From Saposhnikovia divaricata (taxonomy: Eukaryota; Streptophyta; Magnoliopsida; Apiales; Apiaceae), in assembly GCA_036435485.1 (NCBI GenBank), contig CM071596.1:59073001-59137000 (forward strand): 64,000 bases of DNA, read 5' to 3'. Below, in pieces: positions 25,110-37,000 of the stretch. The notes under the pieces are model-generated. The model did not search any database. It saw only the letters and a program-made list of their open reading frames with translations, and had not been told where the DNA came from. The number at the start of each line of letters is the position of its first letter. The stretch's first letter is position 1. The position numbers were made by a program, and so were the translations under genes.

Positions 25110-25854
25110 TGAGGTAAATAAATTAACAACAGATGATATGATTACACATATGCGAATACTTGGCTCTGCAAGTTCTAAAACATGAACATATAGACATTTA
25201 ACTTGTTAGTAACTTAGTATATACACACATATACATAGATATTTCTTTAAAGACTTTCATCAAACACTTAACAGAATTACTCAACCCTTACTTAAAACCC
25301 ATCAAATACCCAAAAACAAAACCTGGGTATTCTTATTTACATACACAACAACATCAAAACATAAAAAAAAACATCAAAGATTTAACTGCCCCAAAAAATG
25401 AATTCAAGAAAAACATATAATATTTTGAATTTATGAGGAGATGGTTGTAAATTAGGGTTTCGGATTGTTGGAGAGAGAGAGCCGTGAGAAGGAGATGGTG
25501 AGAGATGGAAATATTTCCAACCCAATAGAACAATTTCCAACCCAATCAAAATAGTAAAGCTTAATTAGGGTTCATGCTTCCAATTTGTAAGTTAGGGTTT
25601 GACAGATGAAAGAATGTTTGGGTAAATTAAAGTTTAAGATGTGAGAGAGTTGAGAGAGGTGAGAGAGATGAGACAGTTGAGGATGAGACAGAGAGGAGAG
25701 AGTTGTTTTGTGAAAGGGGGAAACGGGACTATTTTGTTTAAGGGGGGAAATAATTTTTTTTTTAAAGGGGGAAAATTTTGGATAATAGGGGGAAAACTGA
25801 TATATGCATGTTTTTCAATTTTTTAAAATAGATAAAAGACAACGGTTATTTTAC
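25110..25854. other. CACTA right arm without recognised coding
   Basis: AT-rich sequence runs to about 25560. It is followed by an AG-rich stretch (25640-25700) and runs of GGGGGAAA (25715-25797) before the subterminal repeats. I see no gene. Confidence 0.5.
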
Positions 25855-26079
25855 AAAGTGATGTCTAAAATATACTTTAACATCGCTAAAAAACTTGCTG
25901 ATGTTAAAAACACTTTTAACATCAGTGACATTTCTAACTGATGTTAAAGGTGTGATGTTATATCTACCAATTCTAGTAGTGAATTGTCATCCAAAGAGAT
26001 AGCATAGAGCAATAGAATATCATCACATTAACTACTATGCATTATAACCAATCCTTATTCAATAAACCAAAAAACATAC

Positions 26080-27600
26080 CATCCTGTTGCCATGGAAAGC
26101 ATGGTACAACCCCTGTTCCTTACATCGTGGAAAGTAATCATCTCCCACTTTTGGCTTATCTAAGGCCTGCAATATAAAAATAGACCTATTATCTAGGCCA
26201 AGTCAACTTCGAATTTTGCCACAAAAACAGTAGGGAAAAACTCATTTCACAAAAAAAAAGGTGTTACCAATTTCACATATTTCGATTATGTTGTTGTGAG
26301 AGGGATCTGAGAGCATCAAATTCATACTTAGGATCATTAGATTCCATAAAATTGCTACCCTCATTGCATGATATATTAACATGTTTGGTATATCCTTGTT
26401 TGGTTTGTCACCAGTAGGAGCAACAGACACGAATGATGGTAGGGGCATCTCTTTTACAGTACGTGTCGTAGTAGATGGTTGGAAGTTCTACCTCTGAGAT
26501 GTCGAGCTTTTGACAGCACCATCCTGCTTGACATCTTCAAGATTAAGAAAAATGGTTTGCATGTTGCGCTTCTAACCAAGCATAACTTCCTTGTGCTGAT
26601 CAACCTCATGCCTCTTTCCAGAGTTATTTACAAAATTAAGTGCACAAATTGCTTCACAACCTTTAATCTCTCTTTGTTTAGGTACTGAAGCAGATTTTTC
26701 CTAACTGTTTGTTGAATTATCAGGCTTACAGTTGGCCTCCACATTTGAAATAAGTTTCCACTCATTACAACCTGTATATAATCCAGATATATGGCAAGAG
26801 AGAGAAGTTTACATGTTTATAAAACAAAGTTTTACATATTAAATAAATAAAAGTTACTACTAATTCCTACTAAATATATTAAATAAAGTAAAGGTAAATT
26901 TAGATAAATTGTAGGTCTTCAAAATATACTGATATCTACCACATAATTCAAATTTTAACTTATTATGCATTTTAATTTTCATAAGTTTTTCTATGTATAT
27001 ACTACCTCCATGCCTCTATATATAATAAGATAGTTTGCTACTGGACATTTGAATGATAGAAATTTGCGAGATTTTGTGATCAATAAAATATAGAACACAG
27101 TGCTATATTGTCTGTAACCACTCTAAATACAAACAACATTTATATGATTATCTTAATCTAAGAAAGATGTAATCAAAATAAGAACCTGCAAACAATTAAT
27201 GCAGCATTAAACAGATGCGTATGCTTGCATGTAACATTTTTTTTTGAAACGATTGCATGCACTCTTAAATATACTCACCAGCATATAACAGCGAAGACTT
27301 GAAAATCAGAGTAGTATAAAATAACGAAGCTTCTGACAGCACCATGCTTGACATCTTCAAGATTAAGAAAAATGGTTTGCCTGCTGCGCTTCTAACCAAG
27401 CATAACACTCTTGTGCTGATCAACCTCATGCCTCTTTCCAAAGTTATTTGCAAAATTAAGAGCGCGAATTGCTTCACAACCTTTAATCTCTCTATGTTTA
27501 GGTACTGAAGCAGATTTTTCCTAACTGTTTGTTGAAATATCAGGCTTATAGTTAGCCTCCACATTTGAAATAAGTTTCCACTCATTACAACTTGTATATA
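26080..27600 (-). pseudogene. Captured fragment of a SEN1-like (At2g19120-type) helicase gene
   Basis: On the minus strand two segments (about 27550-27330 and 26730-26507) carry the same exon: KHREIKGCEAIRALNFANN, then FGKRHEVDQHKSVMLG, and QTIFLNLEDVKHGAV or QTIFLNLEDVKQDGAV. The second copy continues through KSSTSQR and a stop into TTRTVKEMPLPSF and PTGDKPNKDIPN. From memory this matches the N-terminal region of plant SEN1/UPF1-like superfamily 1 helicases of the At2g19120/At4g30100 type. A further exon-like piece (about 26175-26080, KVGDDYFPRCKEQGLYHAF) is not recognised. Stops and the missing helicase core show a broken fragment. It lies inside the outer Helitron, as expected for Helitron capture. 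Confidence 0.55.
26507..27600. repeat. Direct repeat of about 272 bp (26507-26780 and 27329-27600)
   Basis: Both copies start near TGACAGCACCAT and end at CTCATTACAACnTGTATATA, with only scattered differences. They include the same captured exon. About 550 bp separate them, including a copy (27028-27113) of the repeat that also lies at 11295-11385. Confidence 0.85.
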
Positions 27601-28739
27601 TTAAATAAAGTAAAGTTAGTGAAAACATGTTAAATGGTTGATTAAATAACTTAGCTTACTTGGTAATTCATCGTACATAACATATATAGACTCATGTATT
27701 CAACTAATGACGCCTTATGTGAATTCAAAAACTATAATTATCAAAGCTTTGATTGCTTACAATTGGTTTCTTACTGCTCCTTGTAAATTCTTATTATGCC
27801 TTAAATCTGTTTGAGTCTTCCAGGAACCTGTCATGGGATGGTGAACATTTAAGCCTCAGTACGTTAACATAAAGCAAAATGCAACAAAAAAATTACAAAA
27901 ATTCAGTCTCAAAACCTAGAATATCAAATACTTAAATTCAAGACTCACAAAAATGCACCGCAGATGTATTGCCTTTTAAAAAATGAATGTACAATATATT
28001 ATATACTTAGAACATTTATGCAGTTCCATATAAGTCTTTTTAGGAACCTTTATACAAATTACTTGCAACAAATAATATCAATCTGTAAGTTACTTGCAAC
28101 AAAATTGCATACTTTTGTACCTTTATTACATTATTCTTGTAGAACTTTGATCAAGCAATTAGAGTGCAACCAACTACAATTAACAGATACCACATCAAGG
28201 GAACATCTTAATCATCCAAATAAATGTCAATAATACATTCTAGAATAAATCAATCCAAATATAAACTATTACCTAATCTCGTTGGTGTATAATTCAGATG
28301 TCAAAGTGAACTTGATGTGATCATAAATATCAAATACAACCTGCAAAACATATTTTAAAGTGTCAAAAGATAAAAATGTTGAATAAGATCGAATTCAAAA
28401 ACACATATCCACGTAATAATAAAGGAAGAACAATGTAAATAAACAAATTATTCTCAAAGATTTCAGATATATATACAACCTGATTGATTATAAGAAGGAT
28501 AAGAAAAGATAAAAGAGAAATATACCGAGAATTTGAGATTGAAATGGGGAGAGAATAAGAAGAGACTAATCGAATAGGTAAAAATAAGTTATATTCAGTT
28601 GATTTGAATTTAAATTCTTGATATCAGTGTTTTAAAATCAAGCTTTCTCTGAAAGCTTCAGTGTGTATTTGATATTAGTATGTAAGAAGCCGAAATATTG
28701 CAGATTAATCGGTGGCAAACTTGGTAATAATAACAAATA
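27601..28739. other. Outer Helitron 5' region without recognised gene
   Basis: AT-rich sequence contains only short scattered frames on both strands. I see no domain. Confidence 0.4.
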
Positions 28740-28821
28740 ATGGGGTAAAGACTTAAAAAAGGAAAAGAACTGTTCATCAGTACTGTTCCAAATAGGCAAT
28801 AGGAACTATATTATACATAGA

Positions 28822-29325
28822 TGTATACTAACATATTGTGGAGATATTATTATTTTGCATGCTATGAAATTGACGATTGCAAACACTTATTGAAATGATT
28901 ATAATTCTAGTAACTCATGAGAATGGTTGTATTGGAGTTTCGATATAGCACAACAATATGCTGTTTTTCAGGATTGAGGCTATACAAATTTTATAATGTG
29001 CTGGCTACCCAACTCAACAAAAAATACACTAAGGATTTATTGGTCAAGGCATTGCGAATAACTACATTTGAGAAGTTTTTAACCTCATCAACTCAAAGAT
29101 GTTATGCAATATTATCGTGAGGGGGAGACTACGTGCGCTGCACTCTTTTTTCCTTAACCATGGTTTTTCCCACAGGGTTTTCCTGGTAAGGTTTTTATCG
29201 AGGCAGCATCACGTGCGCATTATGAAATGATGTTCTTGTTCCTTCACTTGGTTTTTTACCCCCAGGGTTTTTCCAATAAGGCTTTAACGAGACATTATTT
29301 CATATTACGGACATCCAAGGGGGGG
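28822..29325 (+). pseudogene. Ty1/copia pol relic, right part (RNase H) and 3' end
   Basis: The copia coding sequence resumes at 28822 in the same phase as it left at 8818. TYCGD and HAMKLTIANT align with the family's TxGGTAISWRSMKQTxxAT. NSS then EWLYW aligns with ASRECVWL. Near 29065, TFEKFLTSSTQRCY sits where the family has STFEKLVHxIGMRRL. Untranslated sequence with two ACCACGG-type and CAGGGTTTT repeats follows, and a purine tract CCAAGGGGGGG (about 29315-29325) ends the internal region. Confidence 0.6.
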
Positions 29326-29596
29326 TGTTGTAAATATAAAATTATGTGGATGTCCTTAGGCCTTTCATGTACAAGACTTTTGGCCTTTCACTTCTAGTCT
29401 TTTGGCTTTTCAATTCTAGACTTTTATCATTCTAAATTCTTGTAACATATGTCATGTAAAGCCTATAAATAGTCATTGCTCTTAAGGATGTAAACACACC
29501 AATATATGAATGAAATAGAATGATATCCCTTCTCTCTTCTATACGACTTTCTCTCTTACTCTTTTACTCTCACTATGTTATATATTATATATAACA
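29326..29596 (+). repeat. 3' LTR of the copia relic (about 271 bp)
   Basis: It starts TGTTGTAAATAT right after the purine tract and ends TATATAACA. A TATA box (CTATAAATAG, about 29462-29471) lies at a promoter-like place. No second copy is in the window, so the right boundary is chosen by the TGTT/AACA ends only. Confidence 0.6.
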
Positions 29597-30507
29597 GAAG
29601 TGTGAATTTTTAGATTTAAGAAGTCACATTAAAACTTAATTTTAAAAATGTTGTTATCCTTTTCATAAAAATTAATATCAAATTTGTGAAATAAGTTTTC
29701 TGCAAATGTAATTGATTACAATTTCTTAAAAATAATTTTTAAATCAACAATATATATTTTCCAAATTTTTTCATTTGGATGAGCATACTCTAGCTCAATT
29801 CAGATTCAAAAGCAGGATTTGACATGGGTTCTCATATAATATGATATTAGAGTCAATTTTGAAAATTTGATTTATCTCTGATTCGAAAGCGAGATTTGAC
29901 TTAGGATATCATATATGTTATTGGATTTGATTATGAAAACTTGATTTCTTTAAATTGTTAAAGGTGAGAACACAAAGATTAATGAATTTTTCCATAATGA
30001 CGAAGGTTCGCAGGTAGCCCTTTCATAACATGTAGCCAACTTAATTAATGAGATGGTAGGCTAAATATTCAAGTTTCGCCAATTTATCTTGTAAACTGTC
30101 TAATCTACTTTAATGAATATAGTTTTTTTGTCAGGTACCTAAAAGTTTCTGGGTGTAGTATCTTGGAATAGAGTATTTGAGGTTGACAATCCAACACAAT
30201 AGTTCCCCTTTCCCCGGGGGATTTTTCTGAACAATTTTTTAGAATTAGTCATCATTTGAGTGAAGAGTTCATCCATCTATTTATCATAGAGCGAAATTAC
30301 ATCATATGTATATCAGAGCAAAAAAGGGTTAAAACGTATGATATTTTCTACTTTTTCAGCTAATAATTAATCTATTACCTTTTTCAGCTAAAACGTATGA
30401 TATTTTCTACTTTTTTTTGTTAAATATCTTTTTTTCTAGAAATATTACGACCAACATATCTATACAATTATATTAAATATTGTATATATATATATATATA
30501 CACACTA
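29597..30507. other. AT-rich intergenic sequence
   Basis: I see no gene. The stretch from about 30340 to 30507 resembles 35610-35740 just left of another Helitron start, so it probably belongs to an older repeat copy. Confidence 0.5.
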
Positions 30508-32096
30508 TCTATACTATTATATTAAAACAGAAACATTCAAAGTTTGTCAATTTGGTTTTTAGTATGATTATCCTAATTATTTAAATAAATAATACTAATA
30601 TAATGGTAATTAGTTGATTGTCATTTTCTAAAGCCGAAACATTGAAAATTTTGGTTTTCGATTTGATTTTTGACCATTTAATAAAAAATAGAATAATATA
30701 AATTATGGTAATAGTCGATTGCCTTTTATAATTAAAACATGTTATTTTTTAATTAAACATATTACCTTTTTTAAACAAACCTTTAAATATTAGGTATACT
30801 ATATCTTCCAATGCATATTCTAATTAAAACACATCCTTTTAATTAAAACACAATATCTTTTATAAATACACCTATAAACACCAATTATATTATATCTTTC
30901 AATATTTAATATACACCCAAAAATAACATACACTATATTCACTATTATATTGAAATTGAAACATTTTTAAGAAACAAATTATATTATGTATTTCAATATT
31001 TAATATACATCCACAAATAGCGTATACTATATATTTCAATTTTTAATAAAATATATTTTAACAGTATTGAAACAAATGTTACCTTTCATATTTTTTTATT
31101 AACTAATTAATTTTTTTACAAGTAAAACACATAATCTTTTGTATTTAATCTAACTATCATTTTTCCTTTTCTAAACACAATATGCAATTCTATTTAATAA
31201 AATAAAATAATAATATTATAATTACTAATAACTAACTGATTACTTTTTTTCAGCAAAAACACGTTACTTTTTTCTATTTTTTCTAACTAAAATCTCTTAT
31301 TTTTCAATGAGAAATTCTATTTAATAAAATAAAATAACAATATTATAATTACTAATAACTAACCAATTATCATTTTTAGCTAAAACACTTTATTTTTATC
31401 AATTTTTTCAAACTAAAAGTTATTTTTTTTCCAATAATATCCTGGAGAGTTCAATTTAATAAATAAAATAACAACTAGCATGATAGCCCGTGCGAAGCAC
31501 GAGCACCACTTAAATTCGGATAATTCAGTTGTTTTGTTTTTCGAAATAGATGACTCGTAATTTTTGAAATTTTATACGTTATTAGAATGATACATTTGAC
31601 AAAATATATCTTTTATGAATATTGATAATCTTGAATTTTAGCTGAATTACATATATGTTTGTAACAAATTACTCACATTTAAGAACTCATATGAATTTTT
31701 ATAAATAATTTTAAAAACATAACTTAATTAAAAAGACTAAACAATACATTGAAAAATATACCCTTAAATTAATAGACTCACATGTAGACATATATAGGCA
31801 AGTATTCAAATGATAACTTTTAATATTATAATGAGAACCGGGAACTAACCTCACGCTCTTTTGTTTATACATATATTTATATATAGCCGCACATTTTTAC
31901 ATCTCCACCTTTACTCTCATGTCTCTTACATTTCTAGAAACATTTTTGGCAATACACCCACGTTATCACCATCTATCCTCCACTTGTACATCTCCTTCAT
32001 CATGACCGTTCATGATACATACATACACAAATGTATAGCGTGTGTGTGTGTGCGCGCGTGCATATATACACCTCCATCACTCAGTCATTTCTTTGT

Positions 32097-33050
32097 GTCA
32101 CCAAATCGATCGTCATTCTAGCAAAAACTTACGAATAATTTTGTCACCGAGTTCCAGCCACATTTCCGACCACACCTTCGATAACTCATTCATCTCATTT
32201 TTCTTCCTCTCACAATAAAAATAAGTATATAAATCCCCACTAATGTCGTTTTCACCCACTCTACCACCGTCAACACCATCACTGACACCTTCAAACACTA
32301 TCAGAATTTTAGATCTGGAAATATTTAGTAATTTTTGTTTAAAATTATTTGTATTATTTGGATTCAAATTTTGGTGATTCGGGTTGAATTTTTTGTGATT
32401 CTATTTTGATTTTGGTGGTGTAAGTGGTGGTGCACATTCAAATATAGAGGGTGTTTGGGATTGCTTAAAATAAGTTACTTTTGACTTAATGGGGGTATTT
32501 TTAACTTAAAGGAGAAAGTAAAATTGTTTGCTTTAAGTTGAATGAAAGTGTTTGGGTAATTTTACTTAAAGTTAAATGGGGGTTTAACAATTTTGACTTA
32601 AAGTGAAATTTGACTTAAAAAAATTTTAAACTCATCATATTTAAGTTTTACAAGAATTGTGAAAAAAAAAAAAACCATAAGTCATAAGTCATAAGTCAAA
32701 AGTACCTAAATGGAGCTTATGACTTTAAGCAGTTTTTTAAACTTAAAGCACGGCTTAAAGCCGGTTACACAAACACTACAAAAACTCCTTAAAGGAGCTT
32801 TCTCCTTTTAAGCCGGTTAGCCAAACAGGCTGATAATCTACATCTTACACTCCTACCTTTGCTATTTTTGGTGACTATTTACACCGTCTTCAACAAATAC
32901 ACCAACGTTATTAGTCACACAATCCTTCCTTCATGTCACCGAATCGGTCACTACTCTAAAATTATCTTGCAAACACGTTTGTCACCGAATTCCAATCACA
33001 TTTCTAAGCACACCTTCGATAACTCATTCATCTCATTTTTTGTCCTCTCA
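32097..33050. repeat. Direct repeat of about 115 bp flanking the MITE
   Basis: GTCACC(A/G)AATCG...CACACCTTCGATAACTCATTCATCTCATTTTT occurs at about 32097-32212 and again at about 32936-33050, on either side of the MITE at 32449-32830. Confidence 0.7.
32449..32830. mobile_element. hAT-like MITE (GTTTGG terminal repeats)
   Basis: The left end is GGGTGTTTGGGATTGCTTAAAA and the right end TTTAAGCCGGTTAGCCAAACAGGC, which are imperfect inverted repeats. The interior has AAGTCATAAGTCA-type repeats typical of this MITE kind. I could not find a clear 8-bp duplication, so the boundaries are approximate. Confidence 0.45.
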
Positions 33051-33311
33051 CTTCTGAGTAACTGCTAAAATATCTATATTTCATCAACATAGCCATACAT
33101 CTTAATGTTATAATTATTTGTATTATATCTATAATATAATTTATAATATCATGTTCTACCCCAACAACGCTTTTTTTATTTAATTGACAATCAATACAAT
33201 GTTTATATCTCCTATGTAAATAATTTAATTGATCACAAAACCATGTTTTAAATTAGTATAAAGGATATATTAGTCTTTTTATAATTGGTCAAAAAATTAT
33301 GTTGGCCTATA

Positions 33312-35239
33312 TCTATTATATATATAATAGGCCAACACAAGATAAAAATGGTGAGATTTTTTAATGTATTGTAATTACCAATTTATCCCTCTATTCTCAA
33401 ATTTTTGAAAAAATGGTTGTTGGTGGGGATTGAACTTGGGTCTTCCAGTTATTTAACATATCTTTCTACCACTAAACCACTCAATCACATATGTTGTAAA
33501 TCATACACATTATAGATGTATGTGTGTGTTGTGCGAATATAGTATGATTACTAATTTATCCCTCTATTCTCAATTTTTTGAAAAAGTTATGGTTGGTGGG
33601 AATTGAACTTGGGTTCCAAGAGTTAATTAACAAATCTTTTTACCACTACACTACTCAATCACATGTGTTTTAAATCATACACATAAAAGATGTATGTGTG
33701 TGTTGTTTTAGTGAAAAAATTTTCTAATATTATAATATTACGACATATTAGTAATTTTTTGTCATGTTGCATTTACATTTATTGATTTAAACTATAACAT
33801 ATTAAATTAAAATATAAATTATTGATACATAATATATGGTTTGATAATATTATAAAATTGTAATAACAATAATAATCAACATAATAATAAAAAAATTACT
33901 ATATAATTATTCCCTTAAACAACCTAAGCACTCATCTATACGTGTTTTCAATAATACACATGATATCTCTATGTATACCGCTTAAGCGGGGCAATATTTG
34001 GTTTTATATAAAGAAACAATATGAAATGCATAATGTATTTTTTATGAAAAATATTACATATATGATCAAGTCAATAACTAAAGTACTTTATTACTGTTTT
34101 GAAAGCACCAATTTACTCCTAAGTTCCTATTAATATATAGAAGTATTATTCTTAATGATATTCAAACGTGGATCACCGAGTTAAATTATGCATATTCATA
34201 CCATTAGATCACATATTCACATTTATTTTAAATTATACACACAATATATATGTGTGTGATATTGATGAAATGTTATTAATTAAATGTTACTGCATTTTAA
34301 ATGAGTTTTGGACTATTTAATGATTATCATTTATCGATAAAATAACTACGTAAAATACACAATTGGGTTATAAACCAATATTATAATTAATATGATTGAT
34401 ATTATCTAACAATATATTAGAGTAAAAAATATTGAGGTGTTAACGTAAAATGAAAATTTTATATTACTAAATAAGATATATATACTGATTTATTAGTCAA
34501 ACTATTTGGGTCATAAAAATGTTTGGCTTCAAAAAGACGAATTCTACAAATAAAACATTACTTTTTATATACAAATTAGTTAATGTTCAATTTAAAATAT
34601 GACATTTTATGGGGAAAAAAGACCATATATTATATATTATTTACGAAGGTAACTCAATGAAAGTCAGGCGGAAATCGGAAGAGAAATAAAGGCAAAGAAT
34701 TCTTAAAATGAAGAAATTAGAAGAAAACAAATAAAAGAGTTAGAAATGTAGTTTTAAGAAGTAAAAGCGCATGACATGAGAAGTTTTAGAAGATTTACGA
34801 AGGTTTTTGATTGGAATCAGGACTAAAACCTACATTCTCAGAATGTAGCATCTTGAAGACTATTAATTTTTTACCTTGAATATTATTGGAGATCCAGCTA
34901 AATGGATGCATCATTTTTGAAGAAAATTTAGGAATGTAGGTGCTCTAAAAAATCGTCTTAATTAATAATTAGACAACACCTATAAAACACTCAAATTATA
35001 TTCTATGACCCACAATAAAATTAAAACCTGACATGATTGCTATCAATACTACTCATATTAGTTTTCAAAGTACAAATTTGAACATATTTAAGTAAGTACA
35101 CAATAACCACATAGGCAATTAACAAGATTAAATCTATGAAAATCAATTACATGTTTCAAACGATACAGATCATGAATAGTTTAATTAAAAAATACAATTT
35201 AAGCTAGCGACCCGTGCCTCGCACGGGTTTTTATGCTAG
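33312..35239 (+). mobile_element. Non-autonomous Helitron, plus strand
   Basis: It starts TCTATTATATATATAATAGG after an A at 33311. It ends with the perfect hairpin CCCGTGCCTCGCACGGG (35211-35227), then TTTTTATG and CTAG (35236-35239), followed by T. The 3' end is the same family as the minus-strand element at 31475. The two elements appear to meet head to head at 33311/33312. Confidence 0.6.
33386..33712 (-). repeat. Two tandem tRNA-like (SINE-type) repeats
   Basis: Two similar units (about 33386-33530 and 33556-33705) lie in tandem. On the minus strand each has an A-box-like TGGTTTAGTGGTAG (first copy) and a B-box-like AAGTTCAATCCC about 35 bp later, the internal promoter layout of tRNA-derived SINEs. 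No poly-A end was fixed. Confidence 0.4.
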
Positions 35240-35414
35240 TTAAACATAATAGATAGACAACATAATTTTTTTGAATAAAAGTTTTAATTATTAGCAAGGG
35301 AGTAATATTTGAAAATTTTAACTTGATTAAATCTTAAAATAAATAGTAAATATAATAGAGCATGTGAGTTATTTGTGCATGTACTTAACGTTTTTTAGAA
35401 TGTCATCATAACTT

Positions 35415-35500
35415 TCTTTGGTATAGCGGTTGGAGGTGGGAACATAATTCATTCCTAAAACTTGATGGACATAGGTTCAATTCTCATGAGTAACATTTTT
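35415..35500 (+). repeat. Possible tRNA-derived SINE head
   Basis: TGGTATAGCGGTTGGAG (A-box-like) is followed about 45 bp later by GGTTCAATTCTCATG (B-box-like). It could be a diverged relative of the units at 33386-33712. Confidence 0.25.
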
Positions 35501-35741
35501 TATACATTAATATAATAGAGGGATAAATGTGTAATTTATTAAATAGCTTAAAAAGCCTTGTTAGCCTATAATAAATATAATGGATGGATATCATAATTAC
35601 TAAAAAATTAACCTATTACTTTTTTCAGTTAAAATGTATCATATTTTCTATTTTTTCTATGTAAAAAATCTCTTTTTCTAGAAATGTTACGAGCAACATA
35701 TCTATACATTTATATTAAATGCAGTACATCTATATTATCTA

Positions 35742-36714
35742 TCTATACTATTATATTAAAACCGAAATATTGAAAGTTTGTCGATGATTTTCGTTACGAT
35801 TATCCTAATTATTAAAATAAATAATACTAATATAATAGTAACTAGTCGATTACCATTTTCACGTTACTTTTAGTTAAAAGATTACCTTTTATAAACACCT
35901 AAAAACATCCATCATACCTTATCTTCCAATCATTTATATTTCTTTCTAACTAAGACACGTTACCTTTGAATTTAAAACTAATCTTGCAATCATTAATATA
36001 TACCCAAAAATATCACACTATAATTTCCATTAATTAATAAAATATATTAAAAAATCATATGCATTTACCGAAACACTGAAAGTTTCTTAGTAACCGAAAC
36101 ATTGATAGTTTATCGATTTGGTTTTCGGTATGATTATCCTAATTATTAAAATAAATAATACTAATATAATGGTAATTAGTCGATTACCATTTTCACATTT
36201 ACTTTTAGTTAAAGAAATTACCTTTTACAAACAACTAAAAACTTTAATCGTAACATATTTTCCAATCATTTATATTTTTTTTAATTAAAACACATTACTT
36301 TAAATTTAAAACTAATCTTGCAATCATTAATATATACCCAAAAATATCATACTATATTTTCCAATTATTAATAAAATATATTAAAAATTCGTAAGTTTGT
36401 CGGTTTGGATTTCGGTACGGTAATCCTAATTATTAAAATAAATAATCAAATATAATAATAAATGATAATTAGTCGATTATTTTTTTCACGTTTACTTTTA
36501 ATTGAAAATATTACCTTTTATAAATACAAATCCATATACCTTGTTTACAATAAGAAAACATGAGTATAATCCATAAACATTAGTAAATTAAATTATATTA
36601 AATTCAAATCAGGAAACTTATTGAAAATAATGATTATATAAAAATATAATTATAATATTAAATAAAAATTATTATGTATAATAAATTCAATGAATCGCAC
36701 GGGTTATAAGTTAG
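35742..36714 (+). mobile_element. Degenerate non-autonomous Helitron
   Basis: It starts TCTATACTATTATATTAAAA and ends near ATCGCACGGGTTATAAG then TTAG, a decayed CTAG end whose left hairpin arm is lost. It is the same family as 37001-39811. Confidence 0.45.
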
Positions 36715-37000
36715 TACTAATTAAATAAGGATAGTTAAGTAAAAACAGTTATTACCAAAATATGAGTAGTGTACCGATCAAATTTTTAATTAATTAATAT
36801 AATATTGATAGATAGAATTATATTTTTAATCAATTATATAGAAGTAATTATAACATAAAAAAGATAGATCGATAGATATATGTTTTCAATAAATTAATAA
36901 AAATAATTATAACATAAAAAATATTATAATATATTTAAAAAATGAGTCATGGCATGGGTGTTGTTAACTAAATAAACATATAAAAAAGAGATTAGGGATA

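Larger units (their letters stand above)
12086..25981 (-). mobile_element. CACTA (En/Spm-type) transposon with captured gene fragments
   Basis: The left end starts CACTACTGGAAAT and the right end is ...ATTCTAGTAGTG, the reverse complement of CACTACTAGAAT. The flanks are AAT on both sides (12083-12085 and 25982-25984), the expected 3-bp duplication. Subterminal repeats of ACATCGGTTTNTGACCGATGTT type fill both ends (12108-12440 and 25855-25960). Without the nested retrotransposon the element is about 3.05 kb. It carries gene fragments on the minus strand (H+-ATPase and DEAD-box helicase) instead of a recognisable transposase, so it is non-autonomous and of the gene-capturing kind. The strand given is that of the captured pieces. 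Confidence 0.9.
8819..28821 (-). mobile_element. Outer Helitron, minus strand (about 20 kb with nested insertions)
   Basis: On the minus strand the element starts TCTATGTATAATATAGTTCC at 28821 and ends with a GC-rich hairpin (arms about 8833-8848) followed by ATCCATG and CTAG at 8822-8819. The flanking bases read A before TC and T after CTAG, the Helitron insertion rule. The copia relic on the two sides joins in the same phase. Most of the length is the nested CACTA element with its gypsy insertion; without the CACTA the Helitron would be about 6.1 kb. The Helitron's own sequence contains Rep/helicase-type N-terminal remnants (9540-10760) and a captured SEN1-like gene fragment (26080-27600). 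No intact Rep HUH motif or helicase is seen, so it is non-autonomous. Confidence 0.7.
31475..33311 (-). mobile_element. Non-autonomous Helitron, minus strand
   Basis: The 3' end on the minus strand is the hairpin CGTGCTTCGCACG, then GGCTATCATG and CTAG (31478-31475), followed by T. The 5' end is less certain and is placed at the mirror-image point near 33311, where TATAGGCCAACATAAT begins on the minus strand. It contains a hAT-like MITE (32449-32830) and a direct repeat of about 115 bp (32097-32212 and 32936-33050). Confidence 0.45.

Noticed and set aside
31861..32121. 86-codon plus-strand frame in the Helitron region
   Set aside because: Low-complexity Ile/His/Ser composition typical of AT- and CA-rich non-coding DNA; no start context or homology that I know.
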